Position numbers and translations under genes: made by a program. From DAONLM01 sp035406685 (GTDB taxonomy: Bacteria > Spirochaetota > GWE2-31-10 > MWDO01), in the NCBI GenBank assembly GCA_035406685.1, contig DAONLM010000040.1, forward strand, positions 1-17,290: 17,290 nucleotides of DNA, read 5' to 3'. Positions 7,314 through 15,134 of this stretch are shown one piece after another. The notes under the pieces are model-generated. The model did no database searches, was not told the origin of the DNA, and was given only the letters and a program-made list of their open reading frames with translations. Every line of letters begins with the position of its first letter. Position 1 is the stretch's first letter.

Positions 7314-7342
7314 TTGAAAAAAAAAAGAAAAAAATTTATATT
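7314..7342 (+). promoter_or_regulatory. Sigma-70 promoter of the SNF2 gene
   Basis: TTGAAA (7314-7319), a 17-base A-rich spacer and TATATT (7337-7342). The predicted leader is about 37 bases and contains AGGCGGA (7369-7375), an imperfect Shine-Dalgarno about ten bases from the ATG at 7386. Confidence 0.6.
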
Positions 7343-7385
7343 TCTAACATAATAAAAATATTTAAAATAGGCGGATTTTTTTTAT

Positions 7386-10300
7386 ATGAATGCATATGAA
7401 AAAGAATTAAACTATATTAAACATCTTTTTGGACCAGAGGTCTTTAAAAGAGGGATGGAATATTATAAAAAAGCACATGTCTCAAACATTGTAGATATGG
7501 GTAATAAGATAACTTCAACGGTTGATGGGTCTGTTGCTGGAAAGGTATATAATGTTACAATTGAAAAAACATCAGATGGTAAAATAACAAATTCAATTTG
7601 TAGTTGTCCTTATAATTCGTTCTGTAAGCATGGTGCTGCAACTATGATTTATTACATAAAACATGGTCCACATAAGGTTATTGAAAAGGAGATTGTTAAT
7701 CCTCTTACTGTAGTAAAAGAAGATATTAATAAAGAAATTGTATTTGAGATAGGAGAAAAATCAAAAGATTCTAATTTTAATAACATATTTAATTTTTTAA
7801 CTTATCCAAAAAAGGAAAAACTTGAAGGAAAAAATATTAAAGAAAGATGGAAACTGATATTTTTAATAAAAAAAGACTATATGTCTTATTATGAACATAA
7901 AGATCGCTTGATTTTAACACCCGGGCTAATATATATAAAAAAGGATGGTTCTTTTGGTAGAGTAATAGATTTTAAAGAAGAAAAGTTAACAGAACCTATC
8001 GAAGATGAATTAGAGATAAAATTATTTAATAATCTTTTTTTAAAAAATTACTATAAAGATGATCTTGAAACATATTTTGAATTTTTATTACAGAATAAAG
8101 ATAGAATAAACCTTTATTCTGAAGGTTATAATTATTTTAGTTATACTAAAGTTCAATTTTTAGAAATTGATAAGGTTATAGTTGATTTTAAATTAAAAGG
8201 TATAGATTTTAATACTAATACGCCTGATTTTAAGGTAAATATTACCTTATTAACCAAAAATAATGAATCAATACTCTTAGAAAATAGAGATAATAGTATC
8301 TCTATTTCTCTTGATTATATAATTATACTAGATAATAATGGCAGACTCTTTTATAAAAAGACAAATTTCAATTTTATTGAATTTCTTAGAAGAATTTTAA
8401 AACATTCAACTTTTTATAAAGAAGATATAGATTTCTTAAAAAAGATTGTTGAGGAGAAGTTAAAAGATGAGGTAATATTAAATTTTAATAAGAAAAAAAT
8501 TAAAATTTTAAATATTTTACCAAAACCGATTCTGGAATTATCAAATCACTTTGGGGAAAAAGAATATTCTTTTATTGATATATTCTTTAACTATCGCGGA
8601 AAGGAAATAAGATATCATTATGATTTTAAAATTTTTCAATTAGAAGAAAATATAAAAGAAGATGAGATAGTTTTAGTAAAAAGAGATATATCATTTGAAC
8701 AGGAGGTTAAAAAATATCTTAAATATAAATTTAAAAAGGCTCATATAGATGATTATGGTTCTTTTATTTTAGAGCAAGATTTTGTTTTAAACATACCTCT
8801 TAAAGAATTTCTTATAAACTTTGGTTTGCCATTGATGGATGAAGGGTATGAATTAAGATTTAAAAATCAAAAAATAAAGATTAGTAAAAGTGGTGGCTTT
8901 AAATTAAAACTTAATATTACTACTGGAATTGACTGGTTTGATGTAAGTACATCTTTTGTCGATGAAGAGGGAAATGAAAAAAAATTCAGGATAGATCATA
9001 ACGTTATAAAAACTGGTATTGTAATAGTCGAAGATAAATTCTATATTATGTCAAAAGATGATATTAAGACCATACAAAGACTTACAGAAGAAGGCCTTGA
9101 TGAAAATGGCAATTTAAGAATTCCAAAAATAGATTTTACAGCTGTTGAGGTTCTTTATAGTGCAGTAACAGAGAAAGAAAGAGATAAAAATCTGGAGTTA
9201 AAATTTTTTAATGAATTGGCAAAGAAAATAAAAGATTTTAAAAAAATTGATAAAAATCCTCTACCTAAAGAATTTAAGGGTAAATTAAGAGAGTATCAGG
9301 AAGGTGGTTATAACTGGCTTCATTTTTTACATAAATATAATTTAAATGGCTGTCTTGCAGATGATATGGGACTTGGAAAAACAGTTCAAACACTGGCTTT
9401 TTTGCAGAGTCTTAAAGAGAAAGGTGAATTAGGATTATCTATGCTTGTTGTACCAGTTACAACTGTTGCAAACTGGGAGAATGAGATAAGAAGATTTACC
9501 CCAGAATTAAGATTTGTTCGTCATCTTGGAACAGATAGAGTTAAAGATGATAAAGATTTTTTTAAAGATTTTGATATTATAATTAGCAGTTACCATACTT
9601 TAAGAAATGATATAGAATTTTTTAAGGATATTGAATTTGATTATTTAATTCTTGATGAGGCACAAAATATTAAAAATAGTAGGTCTCTTCTTTTTAAAAC
9701 AGTAAAAATTATAAACTCAAAACATAGATTAAGTTTAACTGGAACCCCTATTGAGAATAATACATTTGAATTATGGTCACAATTTAATTTTCTAAATCCT
9801 TCATTATTAGGAAATTTAAATGATTTCAAACATAAATTTGTCTATCCTATTGAGGTTCATAAGGATAAAAACGCAGTTGAAAAATTAAGAAAAACTATAT
9901 ATCCTTTTATATTAAGAAGAAAAAAAGAGGAAGTTGCAAAGGATTTACCAGAAAAAGAGGAGATAATTGTTTATTGCGAAATGAATAAAGAACAGAGAGA
10001 ATTCTATAATGAATTAAGGGATTATTATAGGGATCATATTGGAGAGACAATAGTTAAGAATGGAGTTATGAGTTCTGTAATTCAGATACTTGAAGCATTA
10101 CTTCGTTTAAGACAGGCATGCCTCTTTCCATCTCTTGTTACTGATAAATATAAAGATCTTGAATCAACGAAATTTGAAACATTAAAAGATGTGATAGAAG
10201 AAATATTAATGGAAGATCATAAGATATTGTTATTTTCTCAATTTGTTCAATCTTTAAAAATAATTGAAGATTATGTAAAAAAGAAGAATATTCAGTATTC

Positions 10301-10670
10301 TTATATAGATGGGCAGACAAAGAAAAGAGATGTGGAGATTAAAAAATTTCAGGAAGATAAAAATGTAAAACTTTTTCTTATTAGTTTAAAAGCTGGTGGT
10401 GTTGGAATAAATTTAACTGCTGCTGATTATGTTATACTTTTTGATCCATGGTGGAATCCAGCAGTTGAAAATCAAGCCGTTGATAGAAGCCATAGAATTG
10501 GGCAGACAAAAAAAGTTATAGTTTATAGGCTGATAGTAAAAGATACAGTAGAAGAAAGGATTCTTGAATTACAGCAAAGAAAGAAAGAGTTAGTAAGTGA
10601 ACTTGTAACAGAGGATGCAAGTTTCTTCAAGTCATTATCAAAAGATGATATAATGAAATTATTTAGTTAA
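7386..10670 (+). CDS. SWIM zinc-finger SNF2-family ATPase (DEAD/DEAH-like helicase)
   Basis: A 1094-residue cytosolic protein of the Swi2/Snf2 superfamily 2 ATPases, which translocate along double-stranded DNA. An N-terminal SWIM zinc finger has ligands C72, C74, C80 and H82 (CSCPYNSFCKH). Residues about 100-590 are rich in lysine, isoleucine and beta-strand patterns with no motif I recognise. The ATPase core starts near LREYQEGGYNWL. Walker A is DDMGLGKT (659-666, K665), motif II DEAQ is at 757-760 and SLTGTPIENN is motif III. The C-terminal RecA domain has SLKAGGVGINLTAADY, DPWWNP and motif VI QAVDRSHRIGQ (1030-1040). This architecture is common in bacterial SNF2 proteins, but their physiological role is mostly undefined. 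Repair, chromosome remodelling or defence are all possible. The neighbours give no functional clue and it appears monocistronic, with its own promoter. Confidence 0.93.
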   Translation: MNAYEKELNYIKHLFGPEVFKRGMEYYKKAHVSNIVDMGNKITSTVDGSVAGKVYNVTIEKTSDGKITNSICSCPYNSFCKHGAATMIYYIKHGPHKVIEKEIVNPLTVVKEDINKEIVFEIGEKSKDSNFNNIFNFLTYPKKEKLEGKNIKERWKLIFLIKKDYMSYYEHKDRLILTPGLIYIKKDGSFGRVIDFKEEKLTEPIEDELEIKLFNNLFLKNYYKDDLETYFEFLLQNKDRINLYSEGYNYFSYTKVQFLEIDKVIVDFKLKGIDFNTNTPDFKVNITLLTKNNESILLENRDNSISISLDYIIILDNNGRLFYKKTNFNFIEFLRRILKHSTFYKEDIDFLKKIVEEKLKDEVILNFNKKKIKILNILPKPILELSNHFGEKEYSFIDIFFNYRGKEIRYHYDFKIFQLEENIKEDEIVLVKRDISFEQEVKKYLKYKFKKAHIDDYGSFILEQDFVLNIPLKEFLINFGLPLMDEGYELRFKNQKIKISKSGGFKLKLNITTGIDWFDVSTSFVDEEGNEKKFRIDHNVIKTGIVIVEDKFYIMSKDDIKTIQRLTEEGLDENGNLRIPKIDFTAVEVLYSAVTEKERDKNLELKFFNELAKKIKDFKKIDKNPLPKEFKGKLREYQEGGYNWLHFLHKYNLNGCLADDMGLGKTVQTLAFLQSLKEKGELGLSMLVVPVTTVANWENEIRRFTPELRFVRHLGTDRVKDDKDFFKDFDIIISSYHTLRNDIEFFKDIEFDYLILDEAQNIKNSRSLLFKTVKIINSKHRLSLTGTPIENNTFELWSQFNFLNPSLLGNLNDFKHKFVYPIEVHKDKNAVEKLRKTIYPFILRRKKEEVAKDLPEKEEIIVYCEMNKEQREFYNELRDYYRDHIGETIVKNGVMSSVIQILEALLRLRQACLFPSLVTDKYKDLESTKFETLKDVIEEILMEDHKILLFSQFVQSLKIIEDYVKKKNIQYSYIDGQTKKRDVEIKKFQEDKNVKLFLISLKAGGVGINLTAADYVILFDPWWNPAVENQAVDRSHRIGQTKKVIVYRLIVKDTVEERILELQQRKKELVSELVTEDASFFKSLSKDDIMKLFS

Positions 10671-10688
10671 ATTCAGTATTTCTATATT

Positions 10689-10717
10689 TTAGATAAGGTA
10701 AAGACTTGTGATATTCT
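10689..10717 (+). promoter_or_regulatory. Weak candidate promoter for the MATE gene
   Basis: TTAGAT (10689-10694), 17 bases, then TATTCT (10712-10717) preceded by TGA as an extended -10. The -35 is poor. The rest of the 109-base gap after the SNF2 gene shows no clear terminator, so read-through from SNF2 is equally possible. The Shine-Dalgarno CAGGAA (10768-10773) precedes the ATG at 10780. Confidence 0.3.
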
Positions 10718-10779
10718 ATCCAAATTAATACAAGAGGAATATCTATTAAGTTACTATTAAAAAAAATCAGGAATAATTT

Positions 10780-12150
10780 ATGCGTGATATGACAAAGGGC
10801 AATGTTTTAGAACATATAATTTTTTTTTCCATTCCTATGCTTATAGGAAATGTCTTTCAACAATTTTACAGTGTTGTTGATTCAATTATTGTTGGTAAAT
10901 TTATCGGAAAGGAGGCTTTAGCAAGTGTTGGAGCCAGTTTTTCTGTTATTTTTTTAATAATTGCATTAATTATTGGGGCAACAATGGGAATTGTTGTAAT
11001 GGTAGCTCAATTTTATGGGGCTAAAAATTTTAAGAGTTTAAAATAATTGGTAAGCACAACTTATATATTTTTATTTTTTCTCTCTTTATCCGTCACATTA
11101 GTTGGACTATTCTTTAGTAAATATATTTTATTATTAATAAAGACTCCAGAGGATATTATCCAGCAAGCAAAAATTTATCTTGATATAACTTTTATTGGTA
11201 TATTTTTTTTATTTGGCTATAATGGCGTGAGTGCTTTATTAAGAGGTATGGGGGATTCAAAAACTCCTTTATATTTACTTATAATAGCCACTATTTTAAA
11301 TATTATCTTGGATCTTCTTTTTGTTTTAGTTTTTAAATGGGGAATAGCAGGTGCTGCATGGGCTACTATAATTTCGCAGGGGGTATCATTTATATCTGGA
11401 TTAATATATCTTAAAATAAAAGATTCTGTCTTAAAACTTAATCTTAAAGAATTGCATTTTAATAGTGAATTTTTGTTTAGATCTTTAAAAATTGGTATAC
11501 CATCGGGTATCCAGCAAATTTCAGTTGCTATTGGTATGATGGCAATTACAAGAATTGTAAATACTTTTGGAACAGAGACATTGGCTGGATTTACCGCTGC
11601 TCAAAGAATAGACGGATTTGCTGCTATGCCAGCCATGAATTTTTCAATAGCCCTGTCTACATTTACTGGACAGAATATCGGTGCTAACAGATTAGATAGA
11701 ATAAAAAGTGGTGTAAAAGCAACTTTTTTAATTTCTACTATTTTCTCTTTAATTATTACAATTATTATTATTACATTTTCAAAAGAATTAATTCAACTAT
11801 TTAATAGAGATCCAGAAGTTATAAGAATTGGAAAGGAATATTTAGTTATAGTTAGTTCTTTTTATATAGCGTTTGCATTAATGTTTGTATTTAATGCAGT
11901 AGCAAGAGGAGCTGGGGCAACTTTTATTCCAATGTTAATTACAATATCATCATTATGGTTCTTAAGAGTCCCTATCTCCTATACTTTATCAAAGTATATC
12001 GGAACAAAAGGTATCTGGTGGGGTATTCCAATTGCATGGATTTTTGGTGCGATTGCTTCATTTATTTATTATAAAAGTGATAACTGGAAAAAACATATCA
12101 ATCTTAAAATTATTCAAAAAGAAGATATTATTATTGAATCTGGTGGTTAA
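10780..12150 (+). pseudogene. MATE family efflux transporter interrupted by an in-frame TAA
   Basis: A multidrug and toxic-compound extrusion transporter, a 12-helix cation-coupled exporter of about 456 codons, the normal family length. The N-terminal 88 codons carry the family opening, with GNVLEHIIFFSIPMLIGNVF and VDSIIVGKFIGKEALASVG. They end at TAA (11044-11046). The same frame then continues without a gap as 367 codons to 12150, through LRGMGDSKTPLY, TRIVNTFGTETLAGFTAAQRI and the second-half repeat with ARGAGAT. The stop falls in the loop after helix 2 (GAKNFKSLK then LVSTT), where families usually have Lys, Arg or Gln, so a single base change from AAA or CAA would explain it. No frameshift is present. 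It is called a pseudogene on this one codon. Re-initiation at the TTG at 11047, read-through or a sequence error are alternatives. It ends five bases from the convergent CoA-binding gene. Confidence 0.8.
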
Positions 12151-12155
12151 ATTTT

Positions 12156-12524
12156 TTAAATAAATCTATTTGTCTTTAATAAGACTATACTACATGCTTT
12201 TATTACTTTTATATTGTTATTGCTTAAAATTTTTTCAAGATCTTCTCTTTCTGTTCCAGGATTCAATATTACTTTTTCTGGCTTTTTATCAATAATTTGA
12301 TTTATAATGTCATCAGTAATTTTTTCCGGATTTATATATATGGTAATTATATCAATTCGATCTTTTATATCTCTAATAGATCCATAACACTTTATACCTT
12401 CAATCTCATTATATTTGGGGTTTACTGGAAATACATTCTCACCTTTTTCTTTTAAGAGTCTTACAACAAGATTGGAGTATCTTTCTGGTTCTACCGAAGC
12501 ACCAAGAACTACTATGTTTTTTAT
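12156..12524 (-). CDS. CoA-binding domain protein (YccU-like), apparent ATA start
   Basis: A 122-residue protein with a complete CoA-binding Rossmann fold of the YccU type. (M)KNIVVLGASVEPERYSN is the nucleotide-binding loop, followed by FPVNPKYNEIEG, IDIITIYINPE, VILNPGTERE and a final VIKACSIVLL. Family members bind CoA, but their reaction is unknown. No ATG, GTG or TTG is available at the N-terminus. The only in-frame one seen is a TTG about 35 codons from the end. The start is placed at ATA (12524-12522) because GGAG (12536-12533) lies eight bases upstream. This also makes the N-terminus begin exactly where the family begins, and overlaps the preceding polyferredoxin stop as ATAA, the counterpart of the usual ATGA coupling. 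Translation is probably coupled to the upstream gene. Its stop is five bases from that of the MATE gene. Confidence 0.83.
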   Translation of the reverse strand: MKNIVVLGASVEPERYSNLVVRLLKEKGENVFPVNPKYNEIEGIKCYGSIRDIKDRIDIITIYINPEKITDDIINQIIDKKPEKVILNPGTEREDLEKILSNNNIKVIKACSIVLLKTNRFI

Positions 12525-13912
12525 TTTATCATCTCCTTTACAATTAATCTTATATTTTCAATTTCAAAACTAATCCCTTCTTTTTCTTTTATCTCTTTTA
12601 TCTCTTTTAGAGTCATTTCATCAGAATATTTTTCATCAATATTTAATCTTTTATAAAATTCTTTTTTATCAAGATTGAATTCTTTTATAACTTCTCTTAG
12701 TGTCATTGACCCCTTTATCTCTTCTGGTGAAATATTATTTGTTTGATTTTCTTCTTTCTTGAAGTTTATTATATAAGCGATAGTATCTCTTATTTTTTCT
12801 TCTGTTAATTGATTGTTAAATTTCTGTAACTCTTTTATCTTTGTATTTTCTGGCACAACATTTTTGTTTAAATTAAATTCTTTATATAACCTATCAATTT
12901 TTATATTAAAAATTTCAGAAATATCTTTTATAGTCATAAATCCTCTTATTAAATAAGGATCAAGTTTTCCATCTTTCTTAACCATTTTTTCAAGACTGGA
13001 TTCCTGTGTCTGCCATATTCCAAAGATATTTGTTATGCCTATTATTCCAAAATAAATAGATACGCCTATTATTGCTATTAAAAATGGTTTTAAATATTTA
13101 CCAACAAATGTCGTTTTTATTGTATCTTTTTGAGTTGGGCAAACTATGACACATTCCATACAATTAATACACTCTGAAGTTTTTATAACTTCGAGATTGG
13201 TAACATCTATATTTGCCGGACATGCTTTTGAACATTTATTACATTTTATACATGTTGAAGTATCTCTTTTAATTTTAAAAAGAGTTATCTTGTTTAAAAT
13301 TCCTAAGAAAGCACCCATTGGGCATAAATATTTACAAAATACCCTGTCATAAAAAAAAGAGAATATAAGCATTAAGATTAAAATTATAAATCCAATCAAA
13401 AAATCTTTCAGTAACTCATTTATACCAGCAGGTATATGAGCATAAGCGGCAAAAGGATCATAAGGAGAAATAACAAGTTCGCCGAGTTTCCATGTAAAAA
13501 AAAGTATTATTACGAGTAGAATATATTTTAAAAATCTCAATGGTTTATCAACTATTTTTGGAATTTCGAATCTTTTTTTAAAGATTTTTTGCCCAATTCT
13601 TGCAAAAATTTCCTGTAACCATCCTATAACACATAAAAAGCCACAAAAGAATCTACTCAATAAAATAGTTAAAATTATTGTTCCGCCTAAAAGGATAAAA
13701 TTTGAAATATATGTTCTTTTTATAAATGTCTTTTCAGCAAGAATTTTATAAATTGTTTCTAATCCGCCAAATGGACATAAAGAATGAATTGATGGTGCTC
13801 CTTTTGGACCGCCACCTAAAATTTGATGTTGAAATGCGACAATTGTTATAACAATTAAAAGGAGTGTTAAAATAATAAATCTGAATATACGAATTTTATT
13901 TAAATTTTTCAT
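12521..13912 (-). CDS. Membrane polyferredoxin, NapH/YccM-like 4Fe-4S protein
   Basis: A 463-residue membrane iron-sulfur protein. Hydrophobic helices lie at about residues 10-27, 70-87, 127-141, 171-187 and 275-296. Conserved cysteine loops are SLCPFGGLET (44-53), RFFCGFLCVIGW (87-98) and VFCKYLCPMGAF (191-202). Two 4Fe-4S binding motifs follow: C221, C224, C227, C231 and C248, C251, C254, C258. Proteins of this type pass electrons between quinones or membrane dehydrogenases and soluble or periplasmic reductases; the partner here is unknown. The C-terminal 150 residues hold a duplicated module: GFMTIKDISEIFNI (324-337) and GSMTLREVIKEFNL (401-414), each followed by a YK..LNI-type segment. 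GGGAG stands close before the ATG. Its stop overlaps the CoA-binding gene, with which it must form an operon. Confidence 0.88.
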   Translation of the reverse strand: MKNLNKIRIFRFIILTLLLIVITIVAFQHQILGGGPKGAPSIHSLCPFGGLETIYKILAEKTFIKRTYISNFILLGGTIILTILLSRFFCGFLCVIGWLQEIFARIGQKIFKKRFEIPKIVDKPLRFLKYILLVIILFFTWKLGELVISPYDPFAAYAHIPAGINELLKDFLIGFIILILMLIFSFFYDRVFCKYLCPMGAFLGILNKITLFKIKRDTSTCIKCNKCSKACPANIDVTNLEVIKTSECINCMECVIVCPTQKDTIKTTFVGKYLKPFLIAIIGVSIYFGIIGITNIFGIWQTQESSLEKMVKKDGKLDPYLIRGFMTIKDISEIFNIKIDRLYKEFNLNKNVVPENTKIKELQKFNNQLTEEKIRDTIAYIINFKKEENQTNNISPEEIKGSMTLREVIKEFNLDKKEFYKRLNIDEKYSDEMTLKEIKEIKEKEGISFEIENIRLIVKEMIK

Positions 13913-14003
13913 ATGCTCCCATTTAATAGTTGGATATTTCTTTATGTTTTAATAAGTAGTATAGAATCCATTTTCTTAAATATTTAGGTTAAGATAAAAA
14001 TAA

Positions 14004-14032
14004 AATTTACTTATTCTCTCTCTTTTTATCAA
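14004..14032 (-). promoter_or_regulatory. Candidate promoter of the polyferredoxin operon
   Basis: On the minus strand TTGATA (14032-14027), 17 bases and TAAATT (14009-14004). It would give a leader of about 85 bases in which I see no riboswitch fold. No terminator is visible after the HD-GYP gene, so read-through from it is possible. Confidence 0.4.
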
Positions 14033-14039
14033 AAAATTA

Positions 14040-14999
14040 TCAAGATTCCTTATTTATATTTTCTCTATCTTTTTCTACTGATTTTTTAAATATATCTTCA
14101 AGTCTTAAAAATGCTTCCACAACTGTTGGGTCAAAGTGTTTTCCACTACTCTGCACTATTATATCTCTTGCAACAGCATGGCTCATTGCTTCTTTATACA
14201 CTCTTTTAGAGGTCAATGCATCATAAACATCAGCCAATGCGATAATTCTTGCAGATAAAGGAATTTCAGTCTCCTTTAATCCAAATGGATATCCACTCCC
14301 ATCCCATTTTTCATGATGACAATAAGCAATATTCTTACCCATAGAAAGAAATGATTTTGTTTTGTTTTTTAATTGTTTTTCAGCATCCTCTAATGTCTTA
14401 CCACCAATTATTGTATGAGATTTCATTATATCAAATTCCTGTAAAGTTAGCTTACCTGGTTTTAGTAAAATTTGATCACTTATCCCAACTTTACCTATAT
14501 CATGAAGAGGACTCGAATGGTAAATATTGGCTATATATTTTTGATCAATATATCCTTTATAAGTTTTTGAAAGAGACATCTCCTTTGCTAAAAGATAAGA
14601 GTATTTTCTAATTCTTGAAAGATGATCCCCTGTTTCCTGATCTCTTGATTCTGCTAATTTAGCAAGAGCAAATATTGTAACATGTTGAATTTTTTTTATC
14701 TCATATGTCTTCTTTCTTACTTTTTCCTCTAATGATTGTTTTAATAAACTTAACTCTTTATTACTCTTTAATAATTGTAAATTCAATTCATTTATTTTAT
14801 TTGCCTTTTCTACAATACTCTTATATAAAACATCCTGTAAAGAATCTGACTGGTTCTTTAAATATGATAAAAATTTTTTTTGTTCCTCTTCTGATAAATA
14901 AGAAAGAAGACCATAATATATTTGATCAATACTACCCTTTATTGCATTAACACATTCTCTTAAAAGATAGTCAGCCTCATTTAAATTATATTCATTCAT
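14040..14999 (-). CDS. HD-GYP domain protein, probable cyclic-di-GMP phosphodiesterase
   Basis: A 319-residue cytosolic protein. Residues 1-60 are helical with no recognised fold and may be a sensing or dimerisation region. Residues about 62-105 form a predicted coiled coil. The HD-GYP domain (about 107-300) has a full set of metal and substrate residues: E117, GDH with H126, HDIGK with H166, D167 and K170, H195, H228 and H229, GSGYP (234-238) and D257 in ALADVYDAL. It ends with SSGKHFDP. Such domains hydrolyse c-di-GMP to GMP or pGpG, usually controlling motility, adhesion or virulence. There is no receiver domain or transmembrane helix, so its input is unknown. The ATG at 14999 has AAAGGA ten bases upstream and its own promoter. 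The stop is TGA, showing that TGA is read as stop here. Confidence 0.92.
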   Translation of the reverse strand: MNEYNLNEADYLLRECVNAIKGSIDQIYYGLLSYLSEEEQKKFLSYLKNQSDSLQDVLYKSIVEKANKINELNLQLLKSNKELSLLKQSLEEKVRKKTYEIKKIQHVTIFALAKLAESRDQETGDHLSRIRKYSYLLAKEMSLSKTYKGYIDQKYIANIYHSSPLHDIGKVGISDQILLKPGKLTLQEFDIMKSHTIIGGKTLEDAEKQLKNKTKSFLSMGKNIAYCHHEKWDGSGYPFGLKETEIPLSARIIALADVYDALTSKRVYKEAMSHAVARDIIVQSSGKHFDPTVVEAFLRLEDIFKKSVEKDRENINKES

Positions 15000-15020
15000 T
15001 TTTAAAAGATCCTTTACATT

Positions 15021-15048
15021 TTTTTTAAAAAATATATTTTTTAAAAAA
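15021..15048. repeat. A/T-only palindrome in the HD-GYP leader
   Basis: T6-A6-TATA-T6-A6 is a perfect 28-base palindrome lying between the predicted transcription start (near 15064) and the Shine-Dalgarno of the HD-GYP gene. The arms extend to ACAT on one side and ATGTGT on the other with a two-base bulge. It contains only A and T and may be chance in this composition. Confidence 0.4.
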
Positions 15049-15070
15049 TGTGTATGTATTATATATTTAT

Positions 15071-15099
15071 ATTATAACAATAAATCGGAAAAAAGTCAA
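15071..15099 (-). promoter_or_regulatory. Sigma-70 promoter of the HD-GYP gene
   Basis: TTGACT (15099-15094), a 17-base spacer and a perfect TATAAT (15076-15071) on the minus strand. Transcription would start near 15064, leaving a leader of about 65 bases. Confidence 0.8.
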
Positions 15100-15126
15100 A
15101 AATTTTTTTCTATCTTTTAGAAAAAA
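15098..15126 (-). terminator. Intrinsic terminator of the helicase gene
   Basis: On the minus strand TTTTTTCTA (15126-15118) pairs with TAGAAAAAA (15112-15104) across the loop AAAGA, followed by ATTTTT. It begins nine bases after the helicase stop and abuts the -35 of the HD-GYP promoter, a compact terminator-promoter junction. Confidence 0.6.
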
Positions 15127-15134
15127 TATATATT

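Noticed and set aside
7386..12524. SNF2 ATPase, MATE and CoA-binding genes as a defence or mobile island
   Set aside because: No integrase, tRNA site, nuclease, methylase or composition shift is visible, the genes are on different strands, and each has a housekeeping-type promoter or operon.
11044..14042. Stop-codon reassignment to explain the TAA in the MATE gene
   Set aside because: TAA ends several other genes here at the expected protein ends (guaB, lepB, sppA and others), TAG ends the permease gene and TGA ends the HD-GYP gene.
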